Part shown: positions 1 through 9,001 of the stretch, piece after piece
Layout: each line of letters starts with the position of its first letter
Position numbering within the stretch: position 1 is the first letter of the stretch
Source of the DNA: JAXLYE01 sp046351595
GTDB taxonomy: Bacteria; Myxococcota_A; Polyangia; Palsa-1104; JAEUJZ01
Reading direction: 5' to 3'
DNA: 64,000 nt
Assembly: GCA_046351595.1 (NCBI GenBank)
Contig: JAXLYE010000001.1
Location: 186,001 to 250,000 of the forward strand
Translations under genes and position numbers: made by a program
The notes under the pieces: model-generated
Seen by the model: only the letters and a program-made list of their open reading frames with translations
Database searches by the model: none
Told to the model about the DNA's origin: nothing

Positions 1-1
1 G

Positions 2-1348
2 GGGACAAGGCCGCTCGTCGGGGGCTGGTACAACGTCGACAACAGCCGCGCCACCACCAACCCGCCCAAGTACGTCCCCGTGGACCTCGGCGGCAACCTG
101 AACACCGCGGCGGCGAACAGCGACATCTACATCCTGTTCCCGTTCTCGAGCAACCTGCCGACCAACCGCGACCTGCAGGCCGCCACCATCCGTCAGGATC
201 CCCGCTACAAGGGCGGCCTGATCGGCTTCGTCCTGGTGCCCAACCCCAACGGCACCGGAACCGGCAACGCGACGCAGTACCACTACACCGAGCACCGCTT
301 CAACGTGCAGTGCACCGCCTGCACCGGCGCGGGCGAGACGCCGGGGCCGTGGTACTCGCACCTTGTCTACAAGTCCAAGAAGCTCGACAACACCTTCTAC
401 CTGGGCTTCGAGGACCTCGACTTCAAGAACGCCAGCGGCGCCGCCGGCACCAACGGCAACGACCTGGACTACGAGGACTTCCTGTTCCGCTTCACCGGCA
501 TCGCCTGCATGGGCGCGGGCCAGCCGTGCACCGTACCCAACGCCAAGGGCGCCTGCGCCGTCGGCGTCACCGAGTGCAACGGCGCCGGCGCGCTGGGCTG
601 CAAGGCGCTGACCCAGCCCGGCCAGCGCACCGAGATCTGCGACGGCGTCGACAACGACTGCAACGGCACCATCGACGACAGCGCGCCGTGCCCGTCGGGC
701 CAGACCTGCAGCCGCGGGCGCTGCACCACCTCGTGCAGCGGCGAGTTCCCGTGCGGCAACGGCCTGTCCTGCGACAAGGGCCGCTGCGTCGACACCGAGT
801 GCCTGGGCAAGACCTGCGGCGAGGGCGACATCTGCCGCAAGGGCACCTGCGTCAACGCCTGCACCGGCATCAAGTGCCCGGCCCCGTACACCTGCTCGGG
901 CGGCGTCTGCATCGACCCGTGCACCGGCGTCGACTGCGGCGCCAAGAAGGTCTGCGTCAACGGCGCCTGCGTGACGAGCTGCGACTGCCTGCCCTGCGGC
1001 ACCGGCAGCGCGTGCCAGGCCGCGAGCGGCAAGTGCGTCGACTCGGGCTGCGAGAACATGAGCTGCGGCGCCGGCGACACCTGCAGCAAGGGCTCGTGCG
1101 TCCCGGTCTGCGCCGACGCGGTCTGCCCGCCCAACCAGAAGTGCGAGGCCGGCAAGTGCATCGACGCGATCTACGTCGAGCCGCCGCCGCCGGACAGCAA
1201 CGGCAACGTCGACGTCCCCGGTGGCGCCATCGAGAGCGGCTGCAGCTGCCGCTTCGCGCCGGGCCAGGACGCCAGCAGCGCGCTCGGCTTCGGCGCCGCG
1301 CTGCTCTTGCTCGCGCTCGCGGTCTACCGCCGCCGCTTCGTCGCCTAA
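2..1348 (+). CDS. MYXO-CTERM surface protein with MopE-like and Cys-rich repeats (5' truncated)
   Basis: The frame is open from base 2 and the true start lies outside the window; the GTG at 80 is only an internal codon. About 448 residues are visible. The N-terminal part, ending in a D-L-D-Y-E-D-F-L-F acidic motif, resembles DUF4114-type beta domains. It is followed by a MopE-like metal-binding motif (E-I-C-D-G-V-D-N-D-C-N-G) and then about seven short repeats with paired Cys residues. The C-terminus carries a CSC motif, a hydrophobic segment (GFGAALLLLALAVY) and an RRR cluster, which is the MYXO-CTERM layout recognised by myxosortase. I infer a secreted, surface-anchored protein of unknown ligand. 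The next genes converge on it from the minus strand. Confidence 0.85.
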   Translation, partial: GTRPLVGGWYNVDNSRATTNPPKYVPVDLGGNLNTAAANSDIYILFPFSSNLPTNRDLQAATIRQDPRYKGGLIGFVLVPNPNGTGTGNATQYHYTEHRFNVQCTACTGAGETPGPWYSHLVYKSKKLDNTFYLGFEDLDFKNASGAAGTNGNDLDYEDFLFRFTGIACMGAGQPCTVPNAKGACAVGVTECNGAGALGCKALTQPGQRTEICDGVDNDCNGTIDDSAPCPSGQTCSRGRCTTSCSGEFPCGNGLSCDKGRCVDTECLGKTCGEGDICRKGTCVNACTGIKCPAPYTCSGGVCIDPCTGVDCGAKKVCVNGACVTSCDCLPCGTGSACQAASGKCVDSGCENMSCGAGDTCSKGSCVPVCADAVCPPNQKCEAGKCIDAIYVEPPPPDSNGNVDVPGGAIESGCSCRFAPGQDASSALGFGAALLLLALAVYRRRFVA

Positions 1349-1416
1349 GCCAGATCGCCAGCCGCTGGCCTGAGCGCCGGGCGCGCACCGCGGCCCGGCT
1401 CAGGCCCCGGCCTGGC

Positions 1417-1671
1417 TCAGGGCACCCGCTGCGCGCGGCCGCCGAAGGGCGGATCCGCCTGGATGCGCTGCGCCAGCCGATCGAGCGCCGCCCTGCCCTC
1501 GCGCGCGTAGGCCGCCGCCTCGTCGGCGCTGAGCGTCACCCGCACCGGATACATCACGATGCCGCCGACCACGACCTCCAGCGTCAGCTGACCGTCGGCG
1601 CCGCGCAGCAGCCGGTACAGGAGCGGGCTGGTGTAAAGCTCCTGCTCGCCGCCGGGCGGGCCCGCGCTCAG
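1417..1671 (-). CDS. small hypothetical protein, start uncertain
   Basis: This minus-strand frame gives a protein-like stretch of about 84 residues, with alternating hydrophobic beta-like segments (LTLEVVVGGIVMYPVRVTLS) and an amphipathic Ala/Arg helix. It follows the lipoprotein gene 1668-2345, and the frames meet at a CTGA overlap. No ATG or GTG lies in frame at that junction, so either a CTG is used by translational coupling or the protein starts at an internal GTG or ATG around 1562-1553. I do not recognise a family. Its position suggests it is the third gene of the alpha-2-macroglobulin operon. Confidence 0.45.
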   Translation of the reverse strand: MSAGPPGGEQELYTSPLLYRLLRGADGQLTLEVVVGGIVMYPVRVTLSADEAAAYAREGRAALDRLAQRIQADPPFGGRAQRVP

Positions 1672-2345
1672 GGCACCACCTCGACCTGCGTCTGCGCGAC
1701 CGGCGCGTTCAGCACCATGATCTCGGGCACGCCGCCCGAGGTGTAGCCGCCGAACTTGAAGCAGTCGGTGTCCTCGGGCGTCTTGCACTTCCAGACGCCA
1801 GGGTCAGCGTCGACGGGCAGGCGCACGCAGAGGTGGGTCGCCGCGACGTCCAGCGTCATCATGCGCAGCGTCCCCTCGAAGTTGGCCGCGGGCAGGCCCA
1901 GCGCCTTGCCCAGCACCGCCGGATCGTGCTTGCCGTCCTTCATCGAGCGGCTGACCGCGTCGTGGATCAGCGCCGCCGGCGCCGCGAACAGGAAGCAGCC
2001 GCTGTCGTTGCAGCGCCCGAACTTCTGGGCCGCGGTCTTGACCACGAAGTTCTGGTAGGCGCTGTCCTTCATCAGCCACGACACCTTGCGGTCCGCGAAG
2101 TTCTTGCCCAGGTGCTGCTGCACGCTGTAGGGCGCCGCGCGCTGGTCGGCCTCGCGCAGGATCGTGGCCTGCGCCGGGTCGCAGCTCGCGGCGAGGTCCT
2201 CGACCGTTCCGGGCGCCTGCTGCGCCTGCGTGCCCGCCGGCTCCGACGGCAGCTGCTGCCCCGGGGGCTTCTCGGCGCGCTGCGCGGCGCAGCTGGCAAG
2301 CAGCAGGATCTGACCGACCACAAGGACATTTCTGAACGCGTTCAC
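1668..2345 (-). CDS. hypothetical lipoprotein, second gene of the alpha-2-macroglobulin operon
   Basis: A protein of about 225 residues with a lipoprotein signal ending in L-A-S-C, so it is probably anchored in a membrane and faces the periplasm. A Pro/Gln-rich linker follows, then a globular domain with several Cys residues (C-N-D-S-G-C and later W-K-C...D-C-F) that could form disulfides. I chose the GTG at 2345 because a GAGAGG ribosome binding site (2354-2359) lies 8 nt upstream; a GTG three codons earlier sits directly on that site. It starts 33 nt after the stop of the macroglobulin gene, which implies co-transcription. I do not recognise the family. Confidence 0.75.
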   Translation of the reverse strand: MNAFRNVLVVGQILLLASCAAQRAEKPPGQQLPSEPAGTQAQQAPGTVEDLAASCDPAQATILREADQRAAPYSVQQHLGKNFADRKVSWLMKDSAYQNFVVKTAAQKFGRCNDSGCFLFAAPAALIHDAVSRSMKDGKHDPAVLGKALGLPAANFEGTLRMMTLDVAATHLCVRLPVDADPGVWKCKTPEDTDCFKFGGYTSGGVPEIMVLNAPVAQTQVEVVP

Positions 2346-2378
2346 TTTCGCCACCTCTCGACTAGGGACCTGGCACCG

Positions 2379-5300
2379 CTAGGGCTCGATGCGGATCTGT
2401 GTGCCCGCAACCCACGTCTTGTGCTCGTCCGTATAGTACAGGTAGGCGGTCGAGGCCTGCGCCGTGTATTCGCCCGCCGCCACCGCCACCAGGTCGAGAG
2501 GGATCTGCCGCGACTCGCTCGGCTTCATCTCGCGCAGGTACAGGTTCACCTCGCGCGGGCCGGTTTCGTAGAAGGCGACGAGGCCCTTGTCGCGCAGCTC
2601 CTTGAGCTGCCACGTCTGGAAGGTCAGCCCGCCCGGCAGCTCGATGCGCGCCAGCGTCATCGGCTGCCCCTCGGCCTTCTTGTTGGTGAGCGTCACGTTC
2701 ATGCGCACCGACTCGCCGAGCTTGATGTCGCCGCGCGCGAGCTCGGTCGTCAGATCGATCGTCGCCTGCGGGCTGGTCGCCGGCCGGCTGGCGCGGTAGT
2801 CGAGTGCCAGCGAGTACGGCAGCCCGGTCGTGCCGCTGTGGCGCAGCTCGACGCGGTTCTTGCCCTGCTGCAGGAACTTGCCCAGGCCCGCGAACAAAAG
2901 CGCGTTCTTGTCGTCGGGCTCGTAGCGCTTCTCGCCGATCTTCTGGCCGTTCACGAACAGCGCCACCGTGCCGGCGCTGCGCACCTGCGGCCGCGCCGCC
3001 TGGTACGCGGTCAGCGCCTTGAGGCCGAGCACCGTGGCCTGCGTCGAGCCGAAGGCGCCGAGGCCGCGGCGGTGGCGCACCAGCCACTCGACGCCGCGCT
3101 CCACCGCCTCGTCGCCGGTGCCGGTGCGCATGAGCCCGAGCACCGCCAGCGCCGTCGTCTCGATCTGCAGGTTCTCACCGCCCGAGCGCGTGATGCTGTG
3201 GCCCGCCTTCTTCCAGCCGCCGTCGCCGTCCTGCAGAGCGACCAGGCGCCGCGCCGCCTCCTGCGCCGGGCCGGTGCGGCCGCTCGCGGCCAGCGTGTTC
3301 GTGGCCAGGGCCAGGATGTACGCGTCGCCGGTCGTGCGCGCGGCCTGCTCCTGCGCGGCGATCTCGGTGTCGAAGCCGGTCTGCTTGGCCTCGGCGAGCG
3401 CGTAGGCGATATAGGCGTTGGTGACCTCGCGCGAGGCCGCGCCGAAGGTGTCGAGCGACTTGTCGTCCTTGCGGAAGCCGCCCTTGCCGTCGCGGCGCGC
3501 GCGCAGCCAGTCCGCGGTGCGGCGCAGCATGCCGGCGTCGACGTCCTTGTAGACGCCGCGCATGTCCGTGAACTCGAGCAGGCCGTAGGCGGTCAGCGCC
3601 TCGTGGCCGGGCGAGCTGCCGAACCACTCGTAGCCGCGCGTCGGCGTCTCGAACGCGGTGAGCTTGCGGTAGCCGTCGTCGATCAGCCGGTTGGCGCGGC
3701 CGATGAGGCCGGCGCTGCCGGCGTGCTGCTCCTTGAGGTAGCGCAGGATCATCACGTTCGGGTAGTTCACCGACGAGGTCTGCTCGAAGCAGCCGGAGGG
3801 CTCCTGCAGCATGCCCTCGAGGCCGGCGACCAGCGTCGAGACGTGGCTGGTGTAGACCTTGAGCTGGCCGTCGAGCGTGCCGGCCATCACCTCGCCGAGA
3901 TCGAGGTCGAGCGCGGCCACGTCCTTGACCCGCCCGGAGCGGCCGACGTGCTGCGGGAAGCCGCGCGGCGCCACCTTGACCTCGCGCACGAACTCGTCGC
4001 GCAGCCCCTGCGCATCGGCGAGGAAGCGGACCTCGCTCTTGCCCTTCTTGCCGACGACGGTCAGCGGGTAGTAGAGCGTGTCGCGGGCGCGCGCCGCGAT
4101 GACGCCGCGGCTGCGCTCGACCGGCTGATCGAGCTTGAGCAGCTCGCCGAAGCTCGCCGCAAGGCCCACGTCGAGCGGCTGCTCGTGCTCGTTGCTCAGC
4201 ACCAGCGGCAGCCGGATCTTGTCGCCCTCGGAGACCTCCAGCGGCAGCTTGACCGCCATGCTGAAGGGCAGCGCCGAGCGCACGATCGTCTCCTCGCGCC
4301 CCGCCGCGCCGCCGCCCACGCCCTCGGTGACGACGCGGAACGAGGTGATGGCATCGGACAGCACGAACGAAACCTGGGCCTTGCCGTCCTGGCCGGTCTG
4401 AACCGACGGCGCCCAGAACACGGTCTCGCGGAAGTCGTTGCGCGGGCCGGTGTAGCCGGGCTCATAGGCCGGCACCGGGAACACGCGCACCGGCGCCCAC
4501 GGCTCGACGGGCTTGGGCCGCACGATGCGCCGCCGCGGCATCACCTCGCCGGCGCCGCCGAAGTCGTCGAAGCCGCCGAGCGCGCCGCCGCGGAAGGCGG
4601 GCTTGGCCGCGGCCATGGGCTCGGCCGCCGGGGCCAGCGCGTCCGTGTCCGCCGCCATCTCCCGCGCCGGCGCGACGTCCATCTTCTTCTTCATCCCCAT
4701 CGCCGCGCCGGCCGCCGCCGCGCGCGTCGCCGCCGGAGCGGGCGGCGACATCGGCATCGCCGCCGCCTTGGGCGGGGCCATCGGCCGCTTCGCCGGCTGC
4801 GCTGACTCCTTGTCGGCCGCCCGGTCACCGACGGGGCCCGCGCCCTTGCCGCGCACCGCCAGCACGCCCTGCTGCTGCGCCAGCACCCGCTCGGGCTGGT
4901 GATCGCGCTTCTGCTCGGTCTTGGCGACCTCGGGCTGCGCCGGATCCGCGGGCTTGCTCGCCTTCTCGTCCTTGGCCACGGCCAGCTCGAGCGGCTTCTT
5001 CTCCGTCGGCGTCGTCGTCGCGGCCGCGGGCTTGCGCAGCGCGTCGAAGCCGGTGACCGTGCCCTCGCGCGGCACCGGCCGCAGCGCGTTCTGCGCCACC
5101 AGCGGCCCGAGCACCGGCTGCCACTCGAAGCGCCGGTAGCCGCGCGTGCCCATCAAGAGGTCCAGCGCCAGGCCCGACTTCTGCTCCGACAGATCGAAGT
5201 AGAAGTTGGGCTCCTCGATCTTGCCTTGCAGCTCCGGCTCCAGATAAAGACGCGAGAGGATGTGGCCGGTCTTGTCGTCCGCAAACGACAGCACCGTGTC

Positions 5301-6983
5301 ATCGACCACGCCGAGCGCCAGGTCCGCCGGCACCGGCGTGCCGTGCCCGTCGGTGGTGAGGATGTCGAGCTGCACCTTCTCGCGCGGCACGAAGCTCTTC
5401 TTGCTCGGCGTCACCTGCACCGCCAGGCGCGAGCGCCGGTTGCGGTAGATCAGGCGCTCGGCGAGCGGCGCGTTGCCCTCGTCGAACACGGTGACCCGCA
5501 CCGCGCCCTGCAGGCGCCCCAGCGCCTCGCTGCCCTGGCCGCGCGGCTGCAGGTAGACGACCGCGGGCGTATTGCTCGGCACCTCGACCGCGGCCAGGTC
5601 CAACAGCTGCTCGCGCAGCGTCGCCGCCACCGTCACCTTGCGCGGCGAGGTGCAGCGCACGCTGACGCGCGTGGCGCCCTCCTGCCCGTCGAGATCGTCG
5701 AAGCTGCGCAGCGTGCAGCCCTCGATGAGCGGCGCCGGCACCGGGAAGCGCGCGGTGACGCCGACCGGCCGATCGATCTCGACGAAGTAGCGGCGACCCG
5801 GCTGCGGTGTCAGATCGACGCGGCCGAGGCCATCGCGCACGGTCTCGAAGCGCGCCACCGTCTGATCCGTGTCGTCGACGATGTGGCCGGCGACGTCCGC
5901 GGGCTTGCCGAGCGGGTTCTTGGCCTCGACGTAGAGCCGCCCGGGCAGCCCGGTCACCAGGTCGCCGCCCTCGGGGTAGGTGTGGAAGGTCAGGTTCTTG
6001 ACCAGGATCGGCACGCGCTTGGACACCGACTCGGTCAGGCCGCCGTCGTCGGCCAGTACCGTCAGCAGGCCGTCACCGATCGCGATCTCCTGCGGCAGGA
6101 GGAAGCGCACCAGCCCGTCGCCGTTCTGATCGGTGCGCAGGGTCAGCCGCGGCAGCTCCTGGCCGTCGAGCTGCACCACCGCGGTCAGCACCTTGTCCTT
6201 GAGCGGCTCGCCGGTCGGCCGCTTCACCGCGATGGTGGCGTTGACCTCGTCGCCGCCGCCGTACGCCTTGCGCACGAACTCGAGCTGCATCTTGAGGCGC
6301 GGCTGCTCGTAGCTCGCGACCACCACCGGCCGCTCGTGCTTCACACCGTCGAGCGTCTGCACGCGCAGCGTGTACTCGCCGCCCGCCAGCCCGTCGCTGA
6401 GCACGAGGTCGACCTGGCCCATGCCGTTCTGCTCGCGCACCTTGCGCTTCATCACCTGGCTGCCGCGCGGGCTTATGAGCTCGACGTGCATGCCGCGCCC
6501 GCCGTGGCTGCCCGACAGCGCGCGCGCCGTCACGTCCCAGACCTTGAGCCAGATCGTCTCGCCCGGCTTGTACAGCGGCTTGTCGGTCTGGATGTGGATG
6601 CGGCGGCCGGCGTGGCCCTGGTAGAAGCTCTCGACCTTCTGCTTCAGCGGCTCGAGCCGGGCCTCCTCGGTGAGACGCGGCGAGGCCGCGGGCGCAGGCT
6701 CGGCAGCGACGGGCGGCAGCGGCGGCTTGGGGCCGACCGGGCCGTCCGCGGCCGCGACCTTGCGATCCTGGCTCGGGTCCTTATCGACAGCAGACCCGGG
6801 CTCCTTGCCCGCCTCGGACGCCGCCTCCGGCTTGGGCTCGACCCGGGCCGGCGGCGGCGCGCTGTCCGGGGCCGCCGGCTGCGGCGCGACCGGCTTCGGC
6901 TTGTCGCAGCCCGTGCCGCCAAGCCCCAGGGAAGAGAGCACCAACCATGCGGCGACCTGTGCGCCTCGTGAAACCACGCGCAT
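2379..6983 (-). CDS. bacterial alpha-2-macroglobulin family lipoprotein
   Basis: A 1534-residue protein of the bacterial alpha-2-macroglobulin family, which traps proteases by covalent capture in the periplasm. The N-terminus is a signal peptide ending near G-T-G-C, a loose lipobox. An MG2-like domain (T-D-K-P-L-Y-K-P-G-E, residue about 112) follows. A long Ala/Pro/Lys-rich low-complexity segment lies in the middle (roughly 640-850). The A2M core then contains the thioester motif G-C-F-E-Q near residue 1063, followed by alpha-alpha toroid repeats (DGDGGW, DGKGGF). The intact Cys-Glu-Gln indicates a thioester-forming member. Bacterial A2M genes are usually linked to pbpC; here pbpC lies about 2 kb away on the same strand with one opposing gene between. 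The lipoprotein and small gene downstream are probably co-transcribed. Confidence 0.95.
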   Translation of the reverse strand: MRVVSRGAQVAAWLVLSSLGLGGTGCDKPKPVAPQPAAPDSAPPPARVEPKPEAASEAGKEPGSAVDKDPSQDRKVAAADGPVGPKPPLPPVAAEPAPAASPRLTEEARLEPLKQKVESFYQGHAGRRIHIQTDKPLYKPGETIWLKVWDVTARALSGSHGGRGMHVELISPRGSQVMKRKVREQNGMGQVDLVLSDGLAGGEYTLRVQTLDGVKHERPVVVASYEQPRLKMQLEFVRKAYGGGDEVNATIAVKRPTGEPLKDKVLTAVVQLDGQELPRLTLRTDQNGDGLVRFLLPQEIAIGDGLLTVLADDGGLTESVSKRVPILVKNLTFHTYPEGGDLVTGLPGRLYVEAKNPLGKPADVAGHIVDDTDQTVARFETVRDGLGRVDLTPQPGRRYFVEIDRPVGVTARFPVPAPLIEGCTLRSFDDLDGQEGATRVSVRCTSPRKVTVAATLREQLLDLAAVEVPSNTPAVVYLQPRGQGSEALGRLQGAVRVTVFDEGNAPLAERLIYRNRRSRLAVQVTPSKKSFVPREKVQLDILTTDGHGTPVPADLALGVVDDTVLSFADDKTGHILSRLYLEPELQGKIEEPNFYFDLSEQKSGLALDLLMGTRGYRRFEWQPVLGPLVAQNALRPVPREGTVTGFDALRKPAAATTTPTEKKPLELAVAKDEKASKPADPAQPEVAKTEQKRDHQPERVLAQQQGVLAVRGKGAGPVGDRAADKESAQPAKRPMAPPKAAAMPMSPPAPAATRAAAAGAAMGMKKKMDVAPAREMAADTDALAPAAEPMAAAKPAFRGGALGGFDDFGGAGEVMPRRRIVRPKPVEPWAPVRVFPVPAYEPGYTGPRNDFRETVFWAPSVQTGQDGKAQVSFVLSDAITSFRVVTEGVGGGAAGREETIVRSALPFSMAVKLPLEVSEGDKIRLPLVLSNEHEQPLDVGLAASFGELLKLDQPVERSRGVIAARARDTLYYPLTVVGKKGKSEVRFLADAQGLRDEFVREVKVAPRGFPQHVGRSGRVKDVAALDLDLGEVMAGTLDGQLKVYTSHVSTLVAGLEGMLQEPSGCFEQTSSVNYPNVMILRYLKEQHAGSAGLIGRANRLIDDGYRKLTAFETPTRGYEWFGSSPGHEALTAYGLLEFTDMRGVYKDVDAGMLRRTADWLRARRDGKGGFRKDDKSLDTFGAASREVTNAYIAYALAEAKQTGFDTEIAAQEQAARTTGDAYILALATNTLAASGRTGPAQEAARRLVALQDGDGGWKKAGHSITRSGGENLQIETTALAVLGLMRTGTGDEAVERGVEWLVRHRRGLGAFGSTQATVLGLKALTAYQAARPQVRSAGTVALFVNGQKIGEKRYEPDDKNALLFAGLGKFLQQGKNRVELRHSGTTGLPYSLALDYRASRPATSPQATIDLTTELARGDIKLGESVRMNVTLTNKKAEGQPMTLARIELPGGLTFQTWQLKELRDKGLVAFYETGPREVNLYLREMKPSESRQIPLDLVAVAAGEYTAQASTAYLYYTDEHKTWVAGTQIRIEP

Positions 6984-7435
6984 TCAAAGACCCTCCTGAC
7001 TTGCGACACGACAACGCAACAAGCAGCCCCCGCGATCTGCACGACCGCAGCAAAGCGGCATCTGGCGACGGGACGAACGAGCAAGACCGGTCTGCACGAG
7101 GCGGGGGCGCGGTGAAACGGGACCCGGCCGTGCGCGGATCCGCGCAGCGGCCCGCCCGCAGAGTGAGGCGCAACGTCGCGCGCCGTGGAAGCGTACACGG
7201 TCCACCCCAGGGCCCCCGGTGCTCTCGTCGAGAAGTGACGCGGCTCGATTATATCGGGGCGTGCTCCTTTAGGGATCGGCCATCGCTCGGCGCGGCGCCG
7301 CCGTCGGGCTCCATGCCGCAACGGGCGACGCCGACCGCGCGCAGCGCAAGAGCTCTGGATCTATGATCGACCCAATGCCTGCCGAGCGGGCCGCTGCCTG
7401 GGGGACGGCGCTCGGCGTCTTAGGAGGAATCCATC
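6984..7435. other. divergent intergenic region between A2M and FG-GAP lipoprotein genes
   Basis: About 450 bp separate two divergent starts, so promoters for both directions should lie here. I see no convincing gene in it. The only AT-rich island is at 7246-7255. The plus-strand start at 7436 has a strong ribosome binding site (AGGAGG at 7422-7427). Confidence 0.6.
7248..7253 (-). promoter_or_regulatory. possible -10 element for the A2M operon
   Basis: The minus strand reads TATAAT inside the only AT-rich island of this spacer. No good -35 element is visible at 16-18 nt. If it is used, the leader to the A2M start would be about 250 nt. This is weak support from one box only. Confidence 0.25.
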
Positions 7436-8974
7436 ATGCGCATCACCCTATCTGTACCGGCTCTGGTCCTTGCGTTGGGAGGCGCCGCCGCGGCCCTCTT
7501 CGTTGCCTGCGGCGACGGCGGCACACCGGCCATGACCGCCTCGGACGGGCCGACCCCGAGCGCGGATCTGGGCACGGCCACGGGCCAGCCCGCGATCACC
7601 GCACTCGACGTCAGCCAGGGCAGCACGGCCGGCGGCAACACCGTCGTGATCTCCGGCTCCAACATCCGCGCCGGCGCCCGCGTCCTGTTCGGCGGCCTGC
7701 CCGCGACCGTGACCGCCGTCGCACCCGACGGCAGCTCGGTCACGGTCACGGCCCCGGCCAGCCTCGGCCGGCCCGGCGCCGTCGACGTCTCGGTCGTCAA
7801 CCCCGACGACCAGAGCGGCACCCTGAGCAAGGCCTACAAGTACTTCCTCAGCACCGTCACCTTCCCCAGCGCCGCGGCCAGCCCGACGGTGAACACGATG
7901 TCCAACGCCGGTCCGCGCGCGCTCATAAGCGTCGACCTGAACGGCGACGGCAACACCGATCTGATCACCGCCAACGGCGGCACCAACGACATCAGCGTCA
8001 TCCGCGGCAGAGGCGACGGCACGTTCGATGCGGCGGTGAACATGCTGGTCTACCCGACGGCGATGGCGCTCGCCGGGCGGACGCCGATCGGCGTCGTGGC
8101 CGCGGACCTGACCACCGATCAGAAGCCGGACGTGGTCACCGCCAACTCGGCGACCAACAACCTCAGCGTCTTCACGCAGCCGGCCGGCGGCGGCGCCCTG
8201 AACCCGCCGGTGCTCGTCAGCACCACCATCGGCATCACGCCGCAGGGCCTGGCCGCCGCGGACATGGACGGCGACGGCGACACCGATCTGCTGGTCGGCA
8301 ACTCGGGCGGCGGCACGGTGTCGGTGCTGCTCAACACCGGCAGCGGCGTCGCCTACACCATGGCCACCGGCACGCCGCTCGTCATCGGCTTCAACCCGGT
8401 CGGCCTGACCGTCGCGGACGTCAACAAGGACCGCCGCCCCGACATCATCGTCACCAACGGCACCGGCGTCGGCAACACCGTGCGCGTCATCCTCAACACG
8501 ACCACCGGATATGTGCAGCAGAACCCGGTCACCGTCGGCACCACGCCTAGCGCCGTGGTCGCCGCGGACTTCGACGGGGACGGCACGCTCGATCTGGCGG
8601 TGACAAACTCCGGCAGCAACAACGTGAGCCTGCTCAAGGGCAGCGGCACCGGCGCCTTCACGGCGCTCGGGCAGCCCGTCTCGGTCGGCATGACGCCGCT
8701 CGCGGTGGCCGCCGCGGACCTCAACCTCGACGGCAAGATGGATCTGGTGGTGCCAAACTCCGCGGCCAACCCCGGCACCCTGCACGTGCTGCTCGGCAAG
8801 GGCGACGGCACCTTCACGCTCGCCGGCGGCGCCCCGGTCCTCATCGGGCGCGAGGCGTATGCGGTGGTGGTGGCGGACTTCAACAAAGACGGTCGCCCCG
8901 ACATCGCCGTGACCCGTTATGGCATGGCGCTGCCGCCGGGTGGGGTCGACGTGCTCCTGGGCAGCGGGCAGTGA
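7436..8974 (+). CDS. FG-GAP/VCBS repeat lipoprotein with IPT/TIG domain
   Basis: A 512-residue exported protein. The signal peptide ends in F-V-A-C, a lipobox-like site. Residues about 50-130 form an IPT/TIG immunoglobulin-like domain. The rest consists of about seven FG-GAP/VCBS units, each with an acidic Ca-binding type loop (for example D-M-D-G-D-G-D-T-D-L and D-F-D-G-D-G-T-L-D-L) followed by a G-x-G-x-F strand, which predicts a beta-propeller. Such proteins act outside the cell, often in adhesion or ligand binding; the specific role is unknown. The ATG is set by AGGAGG at 7422-7427. It sits between the A2M and pbpC genes but on the opposite strand, interrupting a classical gene pair. Confidence 0.9.
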   Translation: MRITLSVPALVLALGGAAAALFVACGDGGTPAMTASDGPTPSADLGTATGQPAITALDVSQGSTAGGNTVVISGSNIRAGARVLFGGLPATVTAVAPDGSSVTVTAPASLGRPGAVDVSVVNPDDQSGTLSKAYKYFLSTVTFPSAAASPTVNTMSNAGPRALISVDLNGDGNTDLITANGGTNDISVIRGRGDGTFDAAVNMLVYPTAMALAGRTPIGVVAADLTTDQKPDVVTANSATNNLSVFTQPAGGGALNPPVLVSTTIGITPQGLAAADMDGDGDTDLLVGNSGGGTVSVLLNTGSGVAYTMATGTPLVIGFNPVGLTVADVNKDRRPDIIVTNGTGVGNTVRVILNTTTGYVQQNPVTVGTTPSAVVAADFDGDGTLDLAVTNSGSNNVSLLKGSGTGAFTALGQPVSVGMTPLAVAAADLNLDGKMDLVVPNSAANPGTLHVLLGKGDGTFTLAGGAPVLIGREAYAVVVADFNKDGRPDIAVTRYGMALPPGGVDVLLGSGQ

Positions 8975-9001
8975 GCGGACGCGGCGCGGCGGCGGGTCGG
9001 G

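Noticed and set aside
1833..4805. Very long open frames antisense to real genes, such as this one opposite the A2M gene
   Set aside because: They encode Arg/Ala/Leu-rich sequence without domains and arise from GC-rich codon bias; the opposite strand carries recognised families.
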